DNA from: JAPUDS01 sp039812985
GTDB lineage: Bacteria > Patescibacteriota > Saccharimonadia > Saccharimonadales > Saccharimonadaceae
DNA length: 10,655 nt
Reading direction: 5' to 3'
NCBI GenBank assembly: GCA_039812985.1
Contig: JBDHUL010000030.1
Span: 1 to 10,655, forward strand
In this document: piece after piece, positions 7,041 to 10,655 of the stretch
Layout: the number at the start of each line of letters is the position of its first letter
How positions within the stretch are numbered: the first letter of the stretch is position 1
Translations under genes and position numbers: made by a program
Notes under the pieces: generated by a model
The model's input: the letters and a program-made list of their open reading frames with translations, nothing else
Told to the model about the DNA's origin: nothing
The model's database searches: none

Positions 7041-7073
7041 TTCGGCGGGTCGCCCCCGACCCGACCCGCCGAA
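7041..7073. repeat. 33-bp GC-rich hairpin, copy 1 of 3
   Basis: TTCGGCGGGTCG pairs with CGACCCGCCGAA over 12 bp around a 9-base loop (CCCCCGACC). Identical copies occur at 8794-8826 (same orientation) and 9794-9826 (inverted). The matching position in arm B lacks it. It always marks the border between the shared modules and the cassette-private arm. Confidence 0.9.
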
Positions 7074-7110
7074 TGGTTTGCTTTTTCAGACAGATGCTTA
7101 CGAGTGCTTT

Positions 7111-7118
7111 GATACAAT
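7111..7118 (+). promoter_or_regulatory. Extended -10 promoter of the cassette 1 gene
   Basis: TTGATACAAT carries TG-A-TACAAT, an extended -10 with the hexamer at 7113-7118, just inside the unique part of the cassette. The predicted start of transcription (about 7125) falls on the ATG at 7126, and there is no Shine-Dalgarno sequence, so a leaderless mRNA is likely (inference). No good -35 is present. Confidence 0.4.
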
Positions 7119-7125
7119 ATGTAAT

Positions 7126-8535
7126 ATGACTATGACAAATAACCATAAAGCAAAAATTAGACTTCTTGCTGATGAAGTTAAAGAATTTTACAAAACAAAA
7201 ACACCGTATAGGGTTTATCACGGAAGTACTAATTCTACGCGCATACTATCATTCAAGCAGAATGAGATGCTTGACACGAGCCGACTAAACAAAGTCATCA
7301 AGATTGACAAGTCGAAGAAAACAGCGTGGGTTGAAGCGAATGTCCCTATGGATAAGCTCGTAAGAGAAACGCTTAAGCGCGGACTGGTCCCCCCTGTTAT
7401 TCCAGAGTTTCCAGGTATTACTGTTGGAGGGGCAATTCAGGGTGGTGCGGGCGAAAGTAGTTCGTTTAAGTGGGGATTTTTTAGTCAAACCACTAATTGG
7501 GTTGAGTATATTCTTGGCAATGGAGAGGTTAAACGAGTCTCTCCTAGTAGTAGCCCCGACTTATATTTTGTTGCTGCCGGGTCATGTGGAACGATGGGAA
7601 CTATTGCCTCTGCTGAGATACAGCTAGTGCCTTCTAAGAAGTATGTTGTAATATCATACCTGCCAGTTAGTAGCTTTACAGATTGCATCAAACAAACCCA
7701 AAAGGCCATTAAGTCAGCTCAGTATGATTTTATCGACTGCATTATGTTTGATAAGATCGGTGGGATTATGATTTGCGGTGCATTATCAGACAGACGTGTT
7801 AGTAAAGTCCGACGATTCAGTCGCGCTCATGATCAATGGTTTTACTTGAATGCAGAACGTATTTACAAGCAAGGAGTAGAAGCGACAGAGTCAATTCCTC
7901 TTGTTGATTATCTGTTTCGCTATAATCGTGGCGCATTTTGGGTAGGCAAATTTGCTTTCGAACTATTCGGAATAAAGTTCGAGAGATTCCGACGCTTTGT
8001 TCTCAATCCCATTCTCAATACACGCAAGCTCTACCAAGCCTTGCAAGTTAGTGGGGCTTCGCAGGAATATATCGTACAAGATCTAACGATGCCAGTCGAG
8101 AATACCGTTGATTTTCTAAATTACATCGACAAAAAGCTCGCGATTTATCCGTTATGGATATGTCCCGTCAAACCCGAGCCAAAATCACCGTTACTTTGTA
8201 ATGGCATTAGTTCAAAGCTAGCAATCAATATCGGTGTATGGGGTCCGCGCATTCCTAGCTATGACACCTTTGTCTCCGTAAATAGAGACATAGAAAAGCA
8301 GCTTATCAAATCTAAAGGCAAGAAATGGTTGTATGCCCATACGTACTACCCCGAGAATGAGTTTTGGGATATATACGATAAACAGTGGTACGACAAACTA
8401 CGCAAAAAATACTCTGCAAGTACACTACCGTCCATTTATGATAAAGTAGTTGTTACTAAACGATACCCTGTCAATGCAAGGCGTGGCTTATTTGAAACGA
8501 TCGCTGGCACAGCAAAGCTGAGAATCCACAAGTAA
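7126..8535 (+). CDS. FAD-linked oxidase/reductase (FAD_binding_4 type, DHCR24/DIMINUTO-like), cassette 1 cargo
   Basis: The 469-residue product has a PCMH-type FAD-binding domain. A PP-loop-like YHGSTNSTRI (31-40) is followed by VIPEFPGITVGGAIQGGAGE (91-110) with SSSFKWG, and YFVAAGSCGTMGTIASAEIQ (147-166), which matches the G-S-x-G-x-x-G-x-x-x motif of FAD-linked oxidases. The PEFPGITVGGAxQGxAxESSSF pattern is closest to the delta(24)-sterol reductase (DIMINUTO) branch (from memory). No sterol pathway is expected here, so the substrate is unknown; no histidine in the PP-loop suggests non-covalent FAD. The frame is open back to an ATG at 7033, but those 31 residues come from the repeat, so ATG 7126 (or 7132) is chosen. 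The gene fills the space between arms A and B almost exactly: 14 bases before it and 18 after. Codon use is AT-leaning like its surroundings and unlike cassette 2. Confidence 0.85.
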   Translation: MTMTNNHKAKIRLLADEVKEFYKTKTPYRVYHGSTNSTRILSFKQNEMLDTSRLNKVIKIDKSKKTAWVEANVPMDKLVRETLKRGLVPPVIPEFPGITVGGAIQGGAGESSSFKWGFFSQTTNWVEYILGNGEVKRVSPSSSPDLYFVAAGSCGTMGTIASAEIQLVPSKKYVVISYLPVSSFTDCIKQTQKAIKSAQYDFIDCIMFDKIGGIMICGALSDRRVSKVRRFSRAHDQWFYLNAERIYKQGVEATESIPLVDYLFRYNRGAFWVGKFAFELFGIKFERFRRFVLNPILNTRKLYQALQVSGASQEYIVQDLTMPVENTVDFLNYIDKKLAIYPLWICPVKPEPKSPLLCNGISSKLAINIGVWGPRIPSYDTFVSVNRDIEKQLIKSKGKKWLYAHTYYPENEFWDIYDKQWYDKLRKKYSASTLPSIYDKVVVTKRYPVNARRGLFETIAGTAKLRIHK

Positions 8536-8553
8536 ACTCCTTAATCATTTTTT

Positions 8554-8706
8554 CAAAGCACTCGTAAGCATCTGTCTGAAAAAGCAAACCATTCGGATTT
8601 GGTGCTAAAATCTTCAGAGATTTTAGTTCCTTGCTCGGAAAAGCTGGAGCAAGCTCCGCTTTTCGCTCGCTTCGTCATAAAATGGGTTCTAGCGTGGGCG
8701 TAAAAA
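8554..8706 (-). repeat. Arm B: right inverted repeat of cassette 1
   Basis: This 153-base arm is the inverted copy of arm A, with two substitutions and without the 43 bases 7026-7068. It starts 18 bases after the cassette 1 stop codon with CAAAGCACTCG and ends AGCGTGGGCGTAAAAA. Immediately beyond it, GTGGGCGTAAAAA (8707-8719) repeats the last 13 bases, so the outer end is duplicated in tandem. Its hairpin block may also terminate transcription of cassette 1 (inference). Confidence 0.95.
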
Positions 8707-8769
8707 GTGGGCGTAAAAACGCAATCGGGATTTTGGTGAGTTTTTACGCCCACGCTAGAACCTATTTTA
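8678..8769. repeat. Back-to-back palindromic junction between cassettes 1 and 2
   Basis: The outer end of arm B (8678-8706) and the outer end of arm C (8741-8769) are inverted copies over 29 bases with one mismatch, separated by 34 bases. The spacer contains the extra 13-mer GTGGGCGTAAAAA and CGCAATCGGGATTTT. The segment can fold into a large cruciform and is the only place where two cassettes meet. Confidence 0.85.
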
Positions 8770-8859
8770 GCACCAAGAGTGAGAAATGAGATTTTCGGCG
8801 GGTCGCCCCCGACCCGACCCGCCGAACTGCTGCGCAGGAGATTTCTTAGTCGAAGCAGT
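8735..8859 (+). repeat. Arm C: left inverted repeat of cassette 2
   Basis: This 125-base arm matches the reverse complement of arm D (9761-9885) at 124 of 125 positions; the only difference is T at 8850. Modules are GGTGAG, TTTTTACGCCCACGCT, AGAACCTATTTTA, the GC hairpin (8794-8826) and a private inner segment (8827-8859, from CTGCTGCGCAGG to CGAAGCAGT). It lacks the 72-bp block of cassette 1 and the outermost TTTTTACTCTG module found at the two ends of the array. Confidence 0.95.
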
Positions 8860-8973
8860 CACTTATAGTGAAGCGTAAACGTATTCAACCCAGTTGAATA
8901 GTTGACTAATATAATAATTTATGATACACTATAAATAGTGTTTCTCACCCCGAGAGGCCAGAACATTAAGGAG
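8859..8973 (+). promoter_or_regulatory. Cassette 2 promoter with three palindromes and ribosome binding site
   Basis: A good sigma70-type promoter is present: -35 TTGACT (8902-8907), 17-base spacer, extended -10 TGATACACT (hexamer 8925-8930). Three palindromes surround it: TCACT-TAT-AGTGA (8859-8871), TATTCAAC-CCA-GTTGAATA (8882-8900) just upstream of the -35, and CACTAT-AA-ATAGTG (8927-8940) over the -10 and start point. The first and third share CACT...AGTG half-sites. The layout suggests repressor control. The Shine-Dalgarno AAGGAG is at 8968-8973, ten bases before the ATG. This stretch is AT-rich, unlike the gene it drives. Confidence 0.7.
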
Positions 8974-8983
8974 TGTGAGGCAA

Positions 8984-9604
8984 ATGCCCACAGGCTACAC
9001 GTCCGACCTCTACGAGGGCAAGGACATCGCGTTCCCGGACTTCGTCATGAAGTGCGCCCGAGCCTTCGGTGCGCTCATCGAAATGCGTGACGACCCCATG
9101 GACGCCACCATCCCCGACAAGTTCGAGGCGAGCAGCTACCACACGGAGCAGCTCGAGAAGGCCGAGGCCGACGTCGCCCGCATCAAGGCATGGGACGACA
9201 CCGAGGCCGACAGCCAGTCCCAGCTCGCCTACGACCGCGCGCAGCGCAAGTACGAGGAGTCGCTAGCCAACAAGGCGGCGATGCGTGAGCGCTACGAGGC
9301 GATGCTCGCCCAGGTCAAGGCCTGGACGCCGCCCACCTCGGAACACCAGGGACTCAAGGACTTCATGGTCGAGCAGCTGGAGGAGTCCATCGACTTCGAC
9401 TGCGGCACGGACTACCTGACCGTCCCCGAGCGCCTGACCGGTGCGGCCCACAAGGAGCAGCAGCTCCACTCGGCCCGCTGGAACGCGTCCTACCACACCG
9501 AGCACGGCGAGGCCGACAAGAAGCGGGCCAACAAGCGCACCACCTGGGTTCGGGCCCTGCGCCAGAGCTTCGCGGAGTCGCCCGACACCTCGGTCGAGGC
9601 CTGA
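8984..9604 (+). CDS. Protein of unknown function, high-GC3 cargo of cassette 2
   Basis: The 206-residue product starts MPTGYTSDLYEGKDIAF and is soluble, acidic and mostly helical. An Ala/Glu/Lys/Arg-rich stretch (about 46-105) is a likely coiled coil. It also contains FDCGTDYLTVPERLTG and ends WVRALRQSF. No catalytic motif is visible. Proteins with the MPTGYTxxLYEG opening and a RCARAFGAL-like segment are, to my memory, widespread hypothetical proteins of environmental bacteria and mobile DNA; I assign no function. Only 5 of the first 49 codons end in A or T, a GC3 far above every neighbour, so the gene was probably acquired from a high-GC organism, conceivably an actinobacterial host (inference). 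A GTG at 8975 adds three codons, but the ATG at 8984 fits AAGGAG better and gives the recognisable N-terminus. Confidence 0.85.
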   Translation: MPTGYTSDLYEGKDIAFPDFVMKCARAFGALIEMRDDPMDATIPDKFEASSYHTEQLEKAEADVARIKAWDDTEADSQSQLAYDRAQRKYEESLANKAAMRERYEAMLAQVKAWTPPTSEHQGLKDFMVEQLEESIDFDCGTDYLTVPERLTGAAHKEQQLHSARWNASYHTEHGEADKKRANKRTTWVRALRQSFAESPDTSVEA

Positions 9605-9760
9605 GAACACCAAAACCCTGCGAAATACGCAGGTCGGTGGACATGAGTCTAGTAAGAGAATGTGGCCAACCCACAATCCCTGAACAACTCTTCGTCCACC
9701 GCTATCGTCCATAGAGTAACAGCTATGCTGATGAGCCATAGAGTGGCGAAACGATAAAAT
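9605..9760. other. Cassette 2 downstream region without a gene
   Basis: This 156-base stretch lies between the cassette 2 stop codon and arm D. It holds a small hairpin CCTGCG-AAATA-CGCAGG (9617-9633) without a T run, so a weak terminator at best, and a direct repeat of CCATAGAGT (9709-9717 and 9736-9744). I see no convincing coding frame. Its length contrasts with cassette 1, where only 18 bases follow the gene. Confidence 0.5.
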
Positions 9761-9900
9761 ACTGCTTCGGCTAAGAAATCTCCTGCGCAGCAGTTCGGCG
9801 GGTCGGGTCGGGGGCGACCCGCCGAAAATCTCATTTCTCACTCTTGGTGCTAAAATAGGTTCTAGCGTGGGCGTAAAAACTCACCATTTCAGAGTAAAAA
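9761..9900 (-). repeat. Arm D: right inverted repeat of cassette 2 and right outer end of the array
   Basis: Bases 9761-9885 are the inverted copy of arm C. The match with the array's left end (arm A) runs further out, to 9900, through GCGTAAAAACTCACC, ATTTCAGAGTAAAAA, the inverse of 6895-6915. The GC hairpin is at 9794-9826. Outside 9900 the similarity with the left flank weakens but continues into a hairpin of related sequence. Confidence 0.93.
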
Positions 9901-9909
9901 TCCAAATCT

Positions 9910-9931
9910 TCGCCCTTTCGGGCGATTTTTT
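9910..9931 (+). terminator. Rho-independent terminator at the right end of the array
   Basis: TCGCCC-TTTC-GGGCGA (9910-9925) followed by six T. In inverted orientation the hairpin and its flank resemble the terminator at the left end of the array (CGCCCGA-A/T-AGGG core, then TTTGRATTTTTACTC), which suggests that both belong to the element's outermost module. Confidence 0.75.
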
Positions 9932-9961
9932 GTTGGACATTTTTTAATTCCTGCCACAGGC

Positions 9962-9999
9962 AAAAACTACTTTCCGCCCCCTTTCGGAAAGTGGTTTTT
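9962..9999. terminator. Strong, probably bidirectional terminator
   Basis: AAAAACTACTTTCCG (9962-9976) pairs with CGGAAAGTGGTTTTT (9985-9999) over 15 bp with one G-T pair and an 8-base loop. A run of A on the left and T on the right lets it work on both strands. It insulates the recombinase region from the array. Confidence 0.75.
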
Positions 10000-10038
10000 G
10001 GGCTTTCGCCATTTGGGGTTTGGGTGAGGGTTTTGTTG

Positions 10039-10044
10039 TATAAT
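10039..10044 (+). promoter_or_regulatory. -10 element of the serine recombinase
   Basis: A perfect TATAAT stands within GTTGTATAATG. The upstream region is G/T-rich with no -35 at 17 bases; TTGGGG lies 20 bases away, which is too far for a good match. The predicted transcript starts just before the inverted-repeat leader at 10051. Confidence 0.5.
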
Positions 10045-10050
10045 GAAAGG

Positions 10051-10151
10051 GCAACACAATTTATAGATAAACTTTTTTTCTTTGGCTTAAAAAGCCGACT
10101 TGGAACAGTTTAGTTTATCTGAATTGTGTTGCACCATGTCGGCTTTTTAAG
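10051..10151 (+). promoter_or_regulatory. Structured leader with two interleaved inverted repeats
   Basis: Repeat 1: GCAACACAATT (10051-10061) plus AGATAAACT (10065-10073) pairs with AGTTTATCT (10112-10120) plus AATTGTGTTGC (10122-10132), 20 bp with a TAT/G internal bulge. Repeat 2: CTTAAAAAGCCGAC (10086-10099) pairs perfectly with GTCGGCTTTTTAAG (10138-10151), 14 bp. The order is 1-2-1'-2', so both stems together would make an H-type pseudoknot, or they compete as a switch. GGCTT-AAA-AAGCC also forms a local hairpin. Stem 2 ends five bases before the Shine-Dalgarno AAGGGGG (10156-10162) of the recombinase, so translational control is plausible (inference). A recombination site is the alternative. 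Confidence 0.7.
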
Positions 10152-10167
10152 TTTTAAGGGGGTAAAA

Positions 10168-10655
10168 ATGGAAAAATACATCTTATATGCCCGTAAATCT
10201 ACGGACACTGAGGACAAACAAGTTTTGAGCATTGACGCTCAACTTGCGGAACTCCGCAAGTTTGCGGAAGATAATAAACTTGTTGTCATTAACGAGTTAG
10301 TTGAAAAACGCACCGCCAAAAGCCCAGGGCGACCCATTTTCAATTCTATGATTAAACGAATTGAAAATGGCGAAGCCAATGGTATTTTGGCGTGGCACCC
10401 CGACCGCCTAGCTCGCAACTCCATAGACGGCGGACAAATTATCTATTTGCTAGACCAAACATCGCTAAACTTTTTGCGATTTCCAGTGTTCCAGTTTGAT
10501 AATACCAGTCAAGGAAAGTTTATGCTGTCTATTATGTTTGGTCAGTCCAAGTATTATGTAGATAATTTGTCCGAGAACACTAAACGAGGCTTGCGAGCCA
10601 GAGTAAGAAATGGCGATTTTCCAAGCCAAGCACCCTTCGGCTACTTAAATGACAC
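10168..10655 (+). CDS. Large serine recombinase, N-terminal part (C-terminus outside window)
   Basis: An ATG five bases after AAGGGGG opens a frame with no stop to the window edge (162 codons). It starts MEKYILYARKSTDTEDKQVL: the YARKS pattern with arginine R9 and nucleophile S11 is the serine recombinase active site, and HPDRLARN (77-84) supplies the conserved arginines R80 and R83 of the catalytic domain. QGKFMLSIMFGQSKYYVDNL (115-134) leads into the long helix, and APFGYLND (155-162) is the usual start of the recombinase domain of large serine recombinases. The QVLSIDAQ and AWHPDRLARNS wording is typical of CPR homologues (from memory). Such enzymes integrate or excise phage, ICE or other elements between unlike att sites. 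Whether it acts on the neighbouring cassette array cannot be decided here. Confidence 0.93.
   Translation, partial: MEKYILYARKSTDTEDKQVLSIDAQLAELRKFAEDNKLVVINELVEKRTAKSPGRPIFNSMIKRIENGEANGILAWHPDRLARNSIDGGQIIYLLDQTSLNFLRFPVFQFDNTSQGKFMLSIMFGQSKYYVDNLSENTKRGLRARVRNGDFPSQAPFGYLND

Larger units (their letters stand above)
6916..7111 (+). repeat. Arm A: left inverted repeat of cassette 1
   Basis: This 196-base arm starts with TTTTTACGCCCACGCT and ends CGAGTGCTTTG, 14 bases before the cassette 1 start codon. Read against the reverse complement of arm B (8554-8706), 151 of 153 aligned bases are identical; the only substitutions are at 6932 (C/A) and 6938 (T/C). A contains 43 bases (7026-7068) that B lacks, which include most of the 33-bp GC-rich hairpin. 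Modules in order: outer end, 72-bp hairpin block, GC hairpin, and a private segment (7074-7111) not present in cassette 2. Confidence 0.95.
6868..9926. mobile_element. Composite array of two inverted-repeat-bounded single-gene cassettes
   Basis: Two genes on the plus strand, a FAD-linked oxidase and an unrelated high-GC3 gene, are each enclosed by long inverted repeats (arms A/B and C/D) assembled from shared modules. The outer ends of the whole array also match in inverted orientation: 6895-6931 is the reverse complement of 9864-9900 except for one base, and similarity continues outward into terminator-like hairpins at both ends (about 6868 and 9926). No transposase, integrase or cas gene lies inside. 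The closest known type is the mobile insertion cassette (a transposase-less IS-like element carrying passenger genes), but 125-196-bp arms, the private inner segments and the tandem arrangement are atypical. I found no clear target-site duplication at the outer ends. Borders are approximate. Confidence 0.7.

Noticed and set aside
7033..7125. N-terminal extension of the FAD-linked oxidase from an ATG at 7033
   Set aside because: The 31 extra residues are encoded by repeat arm A, including the GC hairpin; a frame with the same opening also appears in arm D on the other strand without a gene. Family similarity starts only after 7126.
9263..9841. Long minus-strand open frames opposite the cassette 2 gene
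   Set aside because: They are shadows of a GC3-rich gene, with Arg/Gly/Leu-rich low-complexity content and one end running through repeat arm D.
6895..9900. Integron attC sites
   Set aside because: The arms are palindromic and border genes, but I could not find paired RYYYAAC/GTTRRRY boxes, genes are flanked on both sides by inverted copies, and no IntI gene is present.
6895..9900. CRISPR array
   Set aside because: The repeats are four long arms around genes, without regular short spacers, and no cas gene is visible.
6868..9926. Ordinary insertion sequence or transposon
   Set aside because: Neither gene in the array resembles a transposase, and no clear target-site duplication is seen at the outer borders.

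Overview
The window looks like a chromosomal segment of a Patescibacteria/CPR bacterium, most likely Candidatus Saccharibacteria (TM7). This is inferred from the gene set (an NAD-dependent ligase lacking the zinc-finger cysteines, LemA/HtpX, a short pilin, a CPR-style large serine recombinase) and from tight gene packing. UGA is used as an ordinary stop (ligase, pilin, cassette 2 gene), which argues against the UGA-recoding CPR lineages. No taxonomic search was possible.

Region 1 (1-6326, minus strand) is a housekeeping block. In transcription order it holds a type IV pilin-like protein, LemA, HtpX, a six-helix membrane protein of unknown function, LigA, a Ham1/RdgB-type NTP pyrophosphatase and a MazG-like pyrophosphohydrolase that runs off the left edge. 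From htpX onward, genes are 1-6 bases apart or overlap, so they are probably one operon joining membrane quality control, DNA joining and nucleotide-pool cleaning. A divergent YggT-family gene (6449-6748, plus strand) shares a promoter region with the pilin gene; a perfect 16-bp palindrome lies between them. A strong hairpin terminator follows yggT.

Region 2 (about 6868-9926) is the unusual part. Two single-gene cassettes stand side by side, each enclosed by its own long, nearly perfect inverted repeats. Cassette 1 carries a FAD-linked oxidase (469 aa) between arms A (6916-7111) and B (8554-8706), which match at 151 of 153 aligned positions with a 43-bp segment missing from B. Cassette 2 carries a high-GC3 gene of unknown function (206 aa) between arms C (8735-8859) and D (9761-9885), which match at 124 of 125 positions. 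All four arms are built from the same modules in different combinations (a TTTTTACGCCCACGCT outer end, an optional 72-bp hairpin block, a 33-bp GC-rich hairpin) plus a private inner segment specific to each cassette. The outermost ends of the whole array also match each other and reach into terminator-like hairpins. No transposase lies inside. This resembles a mobile insertion cassette or integron-like modular array, but fits neither description cleanly, and it is the best candidate here for an undescribed system.

Region 3 (9900-10655) holds two terminators, a promoter, a leader with two interleaved long inverted repeats (able to form a pseudoknot or switch), and the start of a large serine recombinase that runs off the right edge. 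That recombinase could be an independent element or could act on the neighbouring array; the sequence does not decide.
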